Source of the DNA: a virus
Length of the DNA stretch: 48,628 nucleotides
Virus record (IMG/VR): IMGVR_UViG_3300033146_003710
Coordinates: 1 to 48,628 of that record
Reading direction: 5' to 3' (one strand)
The position numbers were made by a program, and so were the translations under genes. The notes beneath the pieces are model-generated. The model was not told where the DNA came from. It made no database searches and saw only the letters and a program-made list of their open reading frames with translations. This document shows, piece after piece, positions 7,359-15,347 of the stretch; the first letter of the stretch is position 1, and each line of letters begins with the position of its first letter.

Positions 7359-7730
7359 ATGACAAGATATAACTATTTTAATGAAATACAAAGTTTACAT
7401 AATAAGCTATGTAAAATGGAACAAACAAGTGAGTTTGGCTGGAATAAAATGATACGAACAGGAAATTTATCACTTTATGATTATGGTGTTGGTTACATTG
7501 ATTTATCAATATATTATATGTATGTTAATAATAATCATAGTTGCAGACTTTGGTTTGGCACAAATGATGATGGTGACTTTGGTGCAAATGTAATTTGTAA
7601 GACAGAAGCAAAGGCAAAAAAGCTGGTAAAGCTTGCTGTTGAATTTTTCCGTGATATGACTGAATTTCCATCAGATGAAGAGTTAAATATAGAGTTACAG
7701 AAAATTGGTATTTACGTTACATACGAATAA
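7359..7730 (+). CDS. hypothetical protein, 123 aa
   Basis: It lies between LRR gene 1 and the MoxR ATPase, 20 bp after the former and 14 bp before the latter, so it is likely in the same operon. The middle (LSIYYMYVNNNHSCRLWFGTNDDGDFGANVICKTEAKAKKLVKLAVEFF) looks like an alpha/beta fold with a C-terminal helix. There are no catalytic signatures. I do not recognise the family. Confidence 0.65.
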   Translation: MTRYNYFNEIQSLHNKLCKMEQTSEFGWNKMIRTGNLSLYDYGVGYIDLSIYYMYVNNNHSCRLWFGTNDDGDFGANVICKTEAKAKKLVKLAVEFFRDMTEFPSDEELNIELQKIGIYVTYE

Positions 7731-7744
7731 AAATCAATAAAATT

Positions 7745-8572
7745 ATGATAAAACAAAACAGTATTAATAAGCCTGCGGATATAATCGTAAGTAACTTAAA
7801 TTACAAAACGTTACAGATTTGCATAGAAGCAAATAAACCAGTATTAATTACTGGTTCAAGTAGGTCAGGTAAAACAAAGCTTGCAAAAAGCTTAAAACAA
7901 TCATATCCAGATAGACCATTCTTTGCAATTCCTCTTGGCTCATCACAAGATGCACGACTTACTATAATAGGTAATACACATGCTAAAGATGGGAATACAT
8001 TATTTGATGAATCTGAATTTGTTCAAGCAATTAAAACCAAAAATGCAATTATATTGTTGGAAGAGTTAACCAGGAGCCATCGTCAGGTTGAAAACTTGTT
8101 AGGTCCAGTCTTAGACCCACTCATGGGGTTTTTAAAGTTAGAAGATAAACTTAATTCACCAAAAATTGAAGTAGCTGAAAATGTTTCTTTTGTTGCAACT
8201 GCGAATGAAGGAATTGAATATTTAGGTGCAAACATTATGGATTTATCATTTAAGGAGCGATTTGTAGAAATTCAAATGGATGTATTGAATCAGGAGGAGG
8301 AGATACAAATTCAAACCATAAAATATCCAAACATAGAGTCAACAATAATAAAACAAATAGCTGAAATTGCTTATTTAACAAGGTTAGAAGTAAGTAAAAA
8401 TGATTCAGTAATAAGCTATGCAATTTCAACGGGAAGAGTTGAAAATTTCTTATTCTTTATGCAATATGATGGATATACATTTAGTGAAGCATGTAAAATT
8501 ATAATTTATCCAATGTATAAAGATGATGAATTAATTTTTATTAAATCAATAGTAGAAAAGTTTATTTTGTAA
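7745..8572 (+). CDS. MoxR-like AAA+ ATPase
   Basis: 275 aa with Walker A GSSRSGKT (37-44), Walker B IILLEE (102-107), sensor-1 ATANEG (151-156) and a probable arginine finger in FKERF (R172). These features and the length fit the MoxR/CobS branch of AAA+ ATPases. That branch works with a VWA-domain partner to remodel or assemble target proteins. The partner is probably the VWA protein at 9586. Two LRR genes separate them, and these could supply target recognition. CobS-like proteins are known in T4-like cyanophages, but no cobalt-chelatase large subunit is visible here. Confidence 0.85.
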   Translation: MIKQNSINKPADIIVSNLNYKTLQICIEANKPVLITGSSRSGKTKLAKSLKQSYPDRPFFAIPLGSSQDARLTIIGNTHAKDGNTLFDESEFVQAIKTKNAIILLEELTRSHRQVENLLGPVLDPLMGFLKLEDKLNSPKIEVAENVSFVATANEGIEYLGANIMDLSFKERFVEIQMDVLNQEEEIQIQTIKYPNIESTIIKQIAEIAYLTRLEVSKNDSVISYAISTGRVENFLFFMQYDGYTFSEACKIIIYPMYKDDELIFIKSIVEKFIL

Positions 8573-8596
8573 CTTGAAATATAATTAGTATCTTTG
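8566..8596 (+). promoter_or_regulatory. Bacteroidota-type promoter
   Basis: TTTG at 8566-8569 (overlapping the end of the ATPase gene), 19 bp, TATCTTTG at 8589-8596. It gives LRR gene 2 its own transcript start. Confidence 0.8.
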
Positions 8597-8622
8597 TAAA
8601 TATTTAAAAATAAATTAAAAAT

Positions 8623-9150
8623 ATGGAAGTAACAAAAATAGGAACGCCGAGTACTGAATTAGAATATTCTAATTCAAACTTAATTGGTACCGTATATTTG
8701 GATATAAGTAAATTAACATCACTTACGGATATCCATTTAGAGGACAACCAAATATCAACAATAATAATTGATAAAAATAATTCAGTTGAATTTATTGATT
8801 TGTCTGAAAATGAGTTAATAGAGGTAGAAACAATAGACAATATTAAAAATATTGAATATTTGGATTTATCTTATAATGAGTTAAATGAATTTCCTGTAAA
8901 AATATTCAATTTGAAATATATTGCTAAGTTATATATATCTAATAATAAATTACAGACTATACCAGCTGAAATTTCAAAACTAACAAGTTTAACTCAAGTG
9001 TCATTTGAGAATAATCAATTAACAACATTGCCTAATGAAATTAGTAAAATTACAAACTTAAAATTTTTAAATTTAGCAAATAATGATATTTCAAATGAAG
9101 AACAAGAAAAAATTAAAAAATTATTACCAAATTGCACAACATATTTTTAA
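8623..9150 (+). CDS. leucine-rich repeat protein 2, 175 aa
   Basis: It is more diverged than LRR 1 and 3. Repeats in the first half are irregular (LTDIHLEDNQISTIIIDKNNSVEFIDLSENEL), and those in the second half are close to the LP.EI.KLT.L consensus. It ends in the same cap (NDISNEEQEKIKKLLPNC). No signal peptide. It has its own promoter. Its last codons and 3' flank form a 42-bp direct repeat with the end of LRR gene 3, pointing to recombination between the genes. Probably a protein-binding subunit of the MoxR-VWA cluster (inference). Confidence 0.85.
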   Translation: MEVTKIGTPSTELEYSNSNLIGTVYLDISKLTSLTDIHLEDNQISTIIIDKNNSVEFIDLSENELIEVETIDNIKNIEYLDLSYNELNEFPVKIFNLKYIAKLYISNNKLQTIPAEISKLTSLTQVSFENNQLTTLPNEISKITNLKFLNLANNDISNEEQEKIKKLLPNCTTYF

Positions 9151-9507
9151 AATAGTTGCAACATAATTAATAATAATAATCATTTTAAAATTTATAATAT
9201 GAAAATTAATAAAATAATTACAGTAGAATTTGATAATGAAGATGAAAACATGACTTATTTAGAATTGTATAAAAATCAATTAACTACTTTACCCAAAGAA
9301 ATAGGAAATTTGACTAATTTGCCTTCTTTAAATTTGAGCTATAATAAATTAACAACTTTGCCCAAAGAAATAGGACAACTTACGAATTTGACTAGATTAT
9401 ATTTAGGTGATAATAAGTTTTCAGAAGAAGAAGAAGAAAAAATAAAACAATTATTGCCAAATTGTACAACATATTTTTAAAATAGTTGCAACATAATTAA
9501 TAATAAT
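9136..9507 (+). repeat. 42-bp direct repeat at the ends of LRR genes 2 and 3
   Basis: The sequences at 9136-9177 and 9466-9507 are identical over 42 bp. They cover the last four codons, the stop and the 3' flank, including the palindrome GTTGCAAC. The span given runs from the first copy to the second. Confidence 0.9.
9199..9480 (+). CDS. leucine-rich repeat protein 3, 93 aa (short form)
   Basis: The N-terminal [13 protein letters not shown] and the C-terminal [24 protein letters not shown] are the same as in LRR 1, but only about three repeats lie between them. At DNA level 40 bp near the start (9208-9247) and 81 bp near the end (9385-9465) are identical to LRR gene 1 (6790-6829 and 7243-7323). 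The 3' flank is instead identical to that of LRR gene 2. It therefore looks like a recombinant of the two neighbours. Three repeats may be too few for a stable solenoid, so it may be a donor cassette or a short binding module. Confidence 0.8.
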   Translation: MKINKIITVEFDNEDENMTYLELYKNQLTTLPKEIGNLTNLPSLNLSYNKLTTLPKEIGQLTNLTRLYLGDNKFSEEEEEKIKQLLPNCTTYF

Positions 9508-9579
9508 CATTATACTTAAATTATAATAATTTTTCAAATGTAGAAATTGAAAAATTAAGAACGTTATTACTCAATTGCA
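9507..9579 (+). pseudogene. decayed 3' end of a fourth LRR gene
   Basis: A frame with no start reads NNFSNVEIEKLRTLLLNC, clearly the LRR cap (compare [19 protein letters not shown]). It directly follows the 42-bp repeat copy and runs into the VWA gene, whose ATG lies 6 bp after it. It is the remnant of another cassette, showing that the array has been longer or has moved. Confidence 0.7.
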
Positions 9580-9585
9580 ATATAT

Positions 9586-11316
9586 ATGGCGACAATTAAA
9601 AAACAAGAATTATCAATCAGACACTTATTACCATCAAATTTTATATTTGATTCAAAATCATCAATTCATATTGAGTTATTGCGGTCAATAATATCTAATT
9701 TCATTCAATTGCTTACACATAAAGATATTAGACTGTTATATAACTCTAGCTATTCAACTGATAATTTAATAACAAAAGATTATATATTTTTTGAATTTAA
9801 TACATCGTTAGGAATTGATAATACTATTGGGATTCATTTGTATAAAGCATGTCGTTTAATATTAACTAACTTAGACTTAATTAATGATTTTAAGCTAGAT
9901 GATGAATTTATTAAATACTGTGATGTTAACCGTGATACTTCAAAATCTGAATTATATAATCAATTCAGATTTCTTTGTAATTATAAGGAATATCAGCGTA
10001 GTTTTAAATATGTTAATGATAATGCTGCTGGATATTATAAATATGCAGAAATGATAAAACAAGCATTTTCACGGAAAGTAAACAAAGCAAAGTTACAAAA
10101 ATTATTTATAGTTAAAAAGTGGCAATCATTTGAATTTAATTTATTAAATGACATTACTACTGATTATGATTTAGATAAGTTCATAACGACTATTCCAGAT
10201 TCAACATCTGACATTATTAAATTATGCTATGATTATTTAAAAACATTACATTATAATCATTTTGATACATATTATTTAATAAATAAAGAATTCAGAAAAT
10301 TACCAGATAAACAGCAAAACAATATTAAAAACGCATTAAAAAAACAATCTGATTTTGTTATGAATATTCATGGTGAATATAAATTAACAAAATTAAAATA
10401 TCGGTCTTCTCGAGCCTTAAGCAATTGTAAGATTGATGTAGCTGGTTCAACTGTAATTGATAATAACTTAGTTGATATTATCAGAATAAATCAGTTCAAT
10501 AATACTATAATTGATAATAATTTATTTAATCTATTTGAGATAAATGCCGCAACAATAAAAAAGAATACTAATTCAATTTTAGCAGGAATACAGCTAGGTA
10601 AAAATATAACAAATAAGTTGAAGTTTAGGACTGTTGAATATGAACAAGTTGAAAATAGATTAAAATCTGGTCAGATAAATAAAAGATTATTACATGAATT
10701 AAGCTGGGGTAGTGAGAATGTATATCATAAAAAAATAATAACAAAGCATGAAAAACAGCATATAATATTTACAATTGATTATTCAAAATCAATGATAAAT
10801 AATCACAGTAAGATGTTAACATTGTTAACAAGTCTAATATATGCCTTTAAAAAAATTAACAATTTAGATATTACCGTGTATTTACGATATACAATTTCAG
10901 ATGGAAATGATATAAAACCAACACTACTGAAAATATTTGATAAGAATGATTCATTTAATAAAGTTAAAACTAAATTCAAATATTTAAAATGCTCAGGAGG
11001 AAGTCCAGAAGGAATACTCCATGCTGAATTATACAAGCAATATAAAAATCAAAATGTAAGCTTTATTAATATTTCAGATGGTAATCCATTATTCTTAAAT
11101 GGTAAACTGTCATATACTGGTGAATTAAGTATTGAACACACAAAAAAATATGCAAGATTACTAATCAAAAATAGTAAAAACTTTTTAAGCTTCTTTATAG
11201 GTAATGATGATGAACACATTAAAACTTTTAATTCAATATATGGTAAGACTGGATTTATTGTTAATGATAATAATTTACTGAATATTGGGAAAATAATAAA
11301 TAATTTTTTAATATGA
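9586..11316 (+). CDS. VWA-domain protein, probable partner of the MoxR ATPase
   Basis: 576 aa. A helical N-terminal region of about 380 residues of unknown fold is followed by a von Willebrand A domain. The domain has a MIDAS motif DYSKS (Asp398, Ser400, Ser402), a conserved SGGSPEG loop (470-476) and INISDGNP (Asp498). The linker RLKSGQINKRLLHELSWGSENVYHKK resembles that of CobT-type VWA proteins, which pair with CobS/MoxR ATPases. The gene is preceded by LRR genes and overlaps the next gene by 4 bp. The expected role is a metal-dependent adaptor carrying substrates to the ATPase. The phage target is unknown. Confidence 0.8.
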   Translation: MATIKKQELSIRHLLPSNFIFDSKSSIHIELLRSIISNFIQLLTHKDIRLLYNSSYSTDNLITKDYIFFEFNTSLGIDNTIGIHLYKACRLILTNLDLINDFKLDDEFIKYCDVNRDTSKSELYNQFRFLCNYKEYQRSFKYVNDNAAGYYKYAEMIKQAFSRKVNKAKLQKLFIVKKWQSFEFNLLNDITTDYDLDKFITTIPDSTSDIIKLCYDYLKTLHYNHFDTYYLINKEFRKLPDKQQNNIKNALKKQSDFVMNIHGEYKLTKLKYRSSRALSNCKIDVAGSTVIDNNLVDIIRINQFNNTIIDNNLFNLFEINAATIKKNTNSILAGIQLGKNITNKLKFRTVEYEQVENRLKSGQINKRLLHELSWGSENVYHKKIITKHEKQHIIFTIDYSKSMINNHSKMLTLLTSLIYAFKKINNLDITVYLRYTISDGNDIKPTLLKIFDKNDSFNKVKTKFKYLKCSGGSPEGILHAELYKQYKNQNVSFINISDGNPLFLNGKLSYTGELSIEHTKKYARLLIKNSKNFLSFFIGNDDEHIKTFNSIYGKTGFIVNDNNLLNIGKIINNFLI

Positions 11317-11561
11317 GAATACCAAGAAAAATAAAAAAGAAAATCCCAGTAGGTCACTATTGCTATACACCAATAAAATATGATAATGAAACTCATATTT
11401 ATCACATTGAACCATGTAAATATTATAAGCGAATTAAAATCAAAGATAAGCCTACAATCGAAGATTGGGAGAATGAATTTTTAGATGAAATAGTTGGTTG
11501 GTGTTCTTTGTGTAGGTGTGAAATTGATGACCAAGTTAAAAGCTGCGGTGAGAAATATTAA
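11313..11561 (+). CDS. small Cys/His protein, 82 aa
   Basis: It is coupled to the VWA gene by an ATGA overlap. It has a basic N-terminus (MRIPRKIKKKIPVGHYCYTP) and metal-ligand-like residues H..C near 15-17, H..PC near 32-35 and WCSLCRCE near 63-68. This could be a zinc-binding fold, but the pattern is not a standard zinc finger. Its position suggests it belongs to the LRR-MoxR-VWA unit. Confidence 0.6.
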   Translation: MRIPRKIKKKIPVGHYCYTPIKYDNETHIYHIEPCKYYKRIKIKDKPTIEDWENEFLDEIVGWCSLCRCEIDDQVKSCGEKY

Positions 11562-11567
11562 TATTTA

Positions 11568-11599
11568 TTTGGTAATCTAAAATATTAGTTATATATTTG
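11568..11599 (+). promoter_or_regulatory. Bacteroidota-type promoter
   Basis: TTTG at 11568-11571, 20 bp, TATATTTG at 11592-11599, only 4 bp before the next ATG, so the transcript leader would be very short. Confidence 0.75.
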
Positions 11600-11603
11600 C
11601 AAC

Positions 11604-11858
11604 ATGAAAAATACAAATCAAGTAGGTACAACAAAAAGGCAACATGCAATTGAACTGTTCCTTAATAATGATTTTAAAGCTGCATTAGCAATCTTTAAAA
11701 CTTTTAAGATACAAGTATCAAAAGAAGAAAAACGTTGCTTAGAACTCGCATATGCAGGTCTAACAGGACAATCTGACTTCTATTCTAGTATTGGAGTTGA
11801 TACTGAATTGGAATTAGAAAAAGCCAAAACAATAATTAAAAATAAATACATTAACTAA
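11604..11858 (+). CDS. hypothetical protein, 84 aa
   Basis: Helical, with the pattern AIELFLNNDFKAALAIFKTFKIQVSKEEKRCLELAYAGLTGQ, which resembles a pair of tetratricopeptide-like helices. It is nearly leaderless behind its promoter. Its stop overlaps the next start by one base. A small protein-interaction role is possible; I do not recognise a specific family. Confidence 0.6.
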   Translation: MKNTNQVGTTKRQHAIELFLNNDFKAALAIFKTFKIQVSKEEKRCLELAYAGLTGQSDFYSSIGVDTELELEKAKTIIKNKYIN

Positions 11859-12250
11859 TGGAACATATAGGAGTAGGTATAAAACACAACGGGGATATTG
11901 TTGGAGTGTATGACTATGATTCAGTAACCAACATGGGATTAGTTTATAGCTCATCTTCAACAGACAATTTTAGACAATGGATGCATTTTTGTAATTTTAA
12001 GCCAAACAACAATAGTCAGTGGATTCATTATGAAAATGAAAATTCAACAGAATGCGGATATCCGTTAAACGGGTCAATGTTTAACAGGCGATTAACTACA
12101 AAAGTGAAAAATGATGTTACTTGCCAACGTTGCATTGATAAAATGAAGCTTGAATATTGGTATTGTTCACATTGTAACACATTTCTTGATGATAACGAAG
12201 TAACACACGATGAAAATTGTGTGTTATGTAACAATAAAATTATATTATAA
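11858..12250 (+). CDS. zinc-ribbon protein, 130 aa
   Basis: The last 40 residues contain three CxxC pairs (CQRC, CSHC, CVLC), a zinc-ribbon-type cluster. The N-terminal part (MEHIGVGIKHNGDIVGVYDYDSV) is beta-rich and has no known motif. Translationally coupled to the preceding gene (TAATG). It could bind nucleic acid or protein. Confidence 0.65.
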   Translation: MEHIGVGIKHNGDIVGVYDYDSVTNMGLVYSSSSTDNFRQWMHFCNFKPNNNSQWIHYENENSTECGYPLNGSMFNRRLTTKVKNDVTCQRCIDKMKLEYWYCSHCNTFLDDNEVTHDENCVLCNNKIIL

Positions 12251-12309
12251 AAGAATCGGTTATAATTGATAGACTTCTTTGATTGATAGATTCATCAAAA
12301 TCAGAAAAC

Positions 12310-12387
12310 ATGTTAGATAAAATAAATAGAAGAAAACAAAAAGTAATAGATTTGGAATATTCGATTTCAATATTAAGAAAAATATAA
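12310..12387 (+). CDS. possible small protein, 25 aa
   Basis: ATG to TAA giving MLDKINRRKQKVIDLEYSIS..., a basic amphipathic helix, ending 2 bp before the next gene. There is no homologue to lean on. It may be a coupling leader ORF or chance. The rest of 12251-12389 shows no clear promoter or hairpin. Confidence 0.25.
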   Translation: MLDKINRRKQKVIDLEYSISILRKI

Positions 12388-12389
12388 AG

Positions 12390-12713
12390 ATGAAATATAA
12401 ATCAATTGCAGAACTTTACCAGGAACAATATAATAAATCAGTTGATTGGGAAATTGCATATCCAATTTGGGATTATTTTCAAGTTGATTATAAACAATTA
12501 TCAACGGTTGACTTACTTGATATTTTACATTCAACCAGAGTATCAAATATGAATAAGTTGTGGCAGAGCATAATTAATGAACCTCATTCAAAATTTAATA
12601 ATATAGTTTCAGCATTGAAACGTGAACTTGCAACACGTGAACATATTGTTAAATGCAAACAAGAATCAAAGAAATTAAGACAATTTAAAGCAAGCAAGCA
12701 TAATAAAAAATAA
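12390..12713 (+). CDS. hypothetical protein, 107 aa
   Basis: MKYKSIAELYQEQYNKSVDWEIAYPIWDYFQVDYKQL..., predicted helical. The last 25 residues are strongly basic (CKQESKKLRQFKASKHNKK), suggesting nucleic-acid contact. It sits 4 bp ahead of the YqeY-like gene in one apparent operon. Confidence 0.6.
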   Translation: MKYKSIAELYQEQYNKSVDWEIAYPIWDYFQVDYKQLSTVDLLDILHSTRVSNMNKLWQSIINEPHSKFNNIVSALKRELATREHIVKCKQESKKLRQFKASKHNKK

Positions 12714-12717
12714 GAGT

Positions 12718-13149
12718 ATGAAAACAAAAATAAAGGCAGATTTAAAAACTGCAATGAAAAATAAGAACAATTCAGCAAAACTAGTATTAAGAAATATTAT
12801 AGCTGAAATTACGAAAGTTGAAATTAACAATATTGAAGCAACCGATGTAGTCATTATTAAAATCATTAAATCAATGATTAAGCAACAAAATAAGGCCGCA
12901 GATATGTTTAAATCTACTCGTACAGATTTATATGATAACGAAATTATAGAAATTAGAATATTAAAATCATATCTTCCAGCTCAAATTTCAATTGATGAAT
13001 TAACAACAAATGTAGTAACATTATTAACAAATAATAATATTACAGATAAGAAAATGTTTGGTAGAGCTATGGGATTATGTATGAAAGAATTTTCAAGTGT
13101 TGCTGACGGAAATACAATTAAATCAATTATTACTGAATATTTAAAATAA
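12718..13149 (+). CDS. YqeY-like (GatB/YqeY family) protein
   Basis: 143 aa, close to the usual bacterial YqeY length. The N-terminal pattern KADLKTAMKNKN...LVLRNIIAEITKVEIN, the middle RTDLYDNEIIEIRILKSYLPAQIS.DEL, and the C-terminal MFGRAMGLCMKEF match the family layout. That family is homologous to the C-terminal tRNA-binding tail of GatB, the amidotransferase that makes Gln-tRNA or Asn-tRNA. The role of free YqeY is poorly defined; a tRNA-related function is only inferred. I know of few phage examples. Confidence 0.75.
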   Translation: MKTKIKADLKTAMKNKNNSAKLVLRNIIAEITKVEINNIEATDVVIIKIIKSMIKQQNKAADMFKSTRTDLYDNEIIEIRILKSYLPAQISIDELTTNVVTLLTNNNITDKKMFGRAMGLCMKEFSSVADGNTIKSIITEYLK

Positions 13150-13164
13150 TATGAAATTTATATT

Positions 13165-13524
13165 ATGAAGAAAACCAAACATACTAGTTTTAAGAAAAAA
13201 TTAGATTGGTTTAAATCTAAATTAAGGCAGGACAAACATTTCATTGGAAATACTCAATTTTATGTTGATATGCCTTCTGATGTATTATGGGATTTTATTA
13301 CTCCTGCCTTAGCACAGCTCTATAACAGATACAACCCAAATTTCAAAACTAAGTCTGTATATCAGCTACCAACTGATTATTCAATTAGTTGGTCTTTCGA
13401 GGATAGTAAATTCAATAGAACAAAGGAAATTGATGCAACCCGATTAGTATTTCGAGTATCACGTAGATTCAGTGGGAGAAATTCAACATTATATCGTTAT
13501 TTTATAACATTAAATAAATCATGA
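13165..13524 (+). CDS. hypothetical protein, 119 aa
   Basis: A basic N-terminus (MKKTKHTSFKKKLDWFKSKL) is followed by a Trp/Tyr-rich alpha/beta region (YQLPTDYSISWSFEDSKF) and an Arg-rich end (RLVFRVSRRFSGRNSTLYRY). Coupled to the next gene by an ATGA overlap. No known family recognised. Confidence 0.6.
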   Translation: MKKTKHTSFKKKLDWFKSKLRQDKHFIGNTQFYVDMPSDVLWDFITPALAQLYNRYNPNFKTKSVYQLPTDYSISWSFEDSKFNRTKEIDATRLVFRVSRRFSGRNSTLYRYFITLNKS

Positions 13525-13940
13525 AAATACTAAAACAGATTAATAATTATCAAGTTGAAATTACATTAGTTAATAATTTCACCAATAGAGAATTAACACC
13601 AACTGCAATTGATTTAATAACAAAGACAATTGAAGGTGGGAATTATACTGGCTCATTTGATATTTGGTGTGGTGAATTCCCTGATGATTTTGAAGAAAAT
13701 TATACATGGGCTAAAGAAAAATATGGAGTAATATTTGAATGGAAAGTTGTAGATTATATTCAAACGTTATATCCAAATGATAAAAAGGTAAAATTGAGTT
13801 TCATTTATACTATTGAAATTAACGATTATGATTATCATAAAAAAGATGTTGTATTTAGTGATATTCCGATACTTAATAAAACCCATAAATTAGTTAAAAT
13901 TGCACATGTATCACCTGAATTGATTGGGCAAACAATATAA
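13521..13940 (+). CDS. hypothetical protein, 139 aa
   Basis: Acidic and aromatic, with GGNYTGSFDIWCGEFPDDFEENYTWAKEKYG in the middle and a beta-rich C-terminal half. Starts inside the stop of the preceding gene. No known motif. Confidence 0.6.
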   Translation: MKILKQINNYQVEITLVNNFTNRELTPTAIDLITKTIEGGNYTGSFDIWCGEFPDDFEENYTWAKEKYGVIFEWKVVDYIQTLYPNDKKVKLSFIYTIEINDYDYHKKDVVFSDIPILNKTHKLVKIAHVSPELIGQTI

Positions 13941-13974
13941 AATGCAATTAATTTTACAATTTTTCTTGTTTTTA

Positions 13975-14006
13975 TTTGGTAGTTAACTAATTTAGTCTTA
14001 TATTTG
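13975..14006 (+). promoter_or_regulatory. Bacteroidota-type promoter
   Basis: TTTG at 13975-13978, 20 bp, TATATTTG at 13999-14006, about 36 bp before the next ATG. It shares the TTTGGTAGTTAA context with the promoter at 38111. Confidence 0.8.
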
Positions 14007-14041
14007 CAGAGTAATTAAAATAATAACTAAAAATTATAAAC

Positions 14042-14275
14042 ATGCCAAAGACATTATTAGAACAATTAGCAGAGTTAAAATACATTGATAATTCAGGTAG
14101 TAAAGTAGATAACAAACGCAGATTAGCATTGGACTTTGCTTGGTTTGAAATCAATACTGAGTTTATTTCTAAAAATACTCCAGCTTACCCACTTCCAGTT
14201 GTAAAGTCATTAATATTTGCAGCAAATTCAGAACTTAAAAGATACAAAAGATACAAAAATGCCACAAATAACTAA
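14042..14275 (+). CDS. hypothetical protein, 77 aa
   Basis: MPKTLLEQLAELKYIDNSGSKVDNKRRLALDFAWFEINTEFI..., a small helical protein with a basic C-terminus (ELKRYKRYKNATNN). First gene after a strong promoter; it overlaps the next gene by 17 bp. Function unknown. Confidence 0.6.
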   Translation: MPKTLLEQLAELKYIDNSGSKVDNKRRLALDFAWFEINTEFISKNTPAYPLPVVKSLIFAANSELKRYKRYKNATNN

Positions 14276-14777
14276 ATATCGTAAATGGTGTAAATCATGT
14301 AATGAATATGAGATACATTGGTATAAATGGGATTCAGAAAATGGAAATTCAAAATACATATGTGAAAAATGTGATACTGAATTTTCAGATATTAATTTAA
14401 CTGAAATTCCTGCTGAAAAACTAAAAGAACAACGAGAAAGGTATAAGCAAAACGAAGCTGACTATATTAATAATTTATTTGCTTCACGGTTGTTTAGACC
14501 GAATGCAACCATGTTTTCACGTTTTTTCGATTCAACTGATGAAATTGGAATCAAAATTGATGAGGATGATGCAGGGCAAATTGCAATACAAACTGAAAAT
14601 CGTAAAATTGCAAACGAAAAAGAAAAAATTGAACATGAAAATTATCAAGCATTAGCAGTTGAATATCAAAAATTCAAGCGACTTAATCGAAATGATAAAT
14701 GTGGATGTGGAAGCAACAAAAAATATAAAAAATGTTGCTTAGGCAAATGGGCTAATTTTCACGAAAAATCTTATTAA
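14259..14777 (+). CDS. SEC-C zinc-motif protein with N-terminal zinc ribbon
   Basis: The start MPQITKYRKW is chosen at 14259; an upstream in-frame ATG lies deep inside the preceding gene. Two metal sites are visible. One is an N-terminal ribbon (CKSC...CEKC). The other is a C-terminal RNDKCGCGSNKKYKKCC, the classic SEC-C motif found at the SecA tail and in many accessory proteins. The middle is a charged helix. SEC-C binds zinc and mediates protein contacts; no partner is evident in the phage. Confidence 0.8.
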   Translation: MPQITKYRKWCKSCNEYEIHWYKWDSENGNSKYICEKCDTEFSDINLTEIPAEKLKEQRERYKQNEADYINNLFASRLFRPNATMFSRFFDSTDEIGIKIDEDDAGQIAIQTENRKIANEKEKIEHENYQALAVEYQKFKRLNRNDKCGCGSNKKYKKCCLGKWANFHEKSY

Positions 14778-14787
14778 ATATAAACAA

Positions 14788-15345
14788 ATGATAACTAGGC
14801 GAAAAAAATTAATTGAATTTGTTACTAAGTCACATGACAAACAATTAAGAAAATATACACATGAACCATATGTAAATCATGTAATCAGAGTTGCAGAATT
14901 AACATCTGTTGTTGCTGATATTTCAACCTTTGCATATGAAATTGCACTATGTCATGATTTGATAGAAGATACACATGTGACAACTACTAAATTAATTCAA
15001 ACATTAGTGAAATATGAGTATGATTTAGTAGATGCATTATTTATATCTGACCACGTTATTGAGTTAACTGATTATTATACAAAGTCAAACTTTCCATTTT
15101 TGACTAGGAAATCCCGCAAAGATAAGGAGGCAATTCGATTATCATGTATTTCAGATTTAAGCCAAACAGTAAAATGTTTAGATATTTCAGATAATATTTC
15201 AGACATTGTTGAACATGATGCCAAGTTTGCAACCACATATTTACGAGAAAAGTTGAATATATTAAATAAATTTCACTGTGCAAATTGGCAAGTACATAAC
15301 ACTATAATTTATACTGTAAAACAGGAATTATTAAAACTTACTTAA
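14788..15345 (+). CDS. small alarmone (ppGpp) hydrolase, HD domain
   Basis: 185 aa, the size of a stand-alone MESH1/SAH-type hydrolase. It has the Rel/SpoT hydrolase residues in order: HDKQLRKYTHEPYVNHV (His31), the HD pair in ALCHDLIEDT (His56-Asp57 and Glu60-Asp61), and CLDISDNISDI (Asp132 and Asn136, spaced like the Asp/Asn of Rel). Such enzymes remove the 3' pyrophosphate of (p)ppGpp using manganese. In a phage this would blunt the host stringent response. There is no synthetase domain, so it can only degrade. Substrate is inferred from the motif. Confidence 0.75.
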   Translation: MITRRKKLIEFVTKSHDKQLRKYTHEPYVNHVIRVAELTSVVADISTFAYEIALCHDLIEDTHVTTTKLIQTLVKYEYDLVDALFISDHVIELTDYYTKSNFPFLTRKSRKDKEAIRLSCISDLSQTVKCLDISDNISDIVEHDAKFATTYLREKLNILNKFHCANWQVHNTIIYTVKQELLKLT

Positions 15346-15347
15346 TT

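Noticed and set aside
6787-9480. LRR DNA repeats taken as a CRISPR-like or satellite array
   Set aside because: The roughly 69-bp periodicity is fully explained by the coding LRR units in intact frames.
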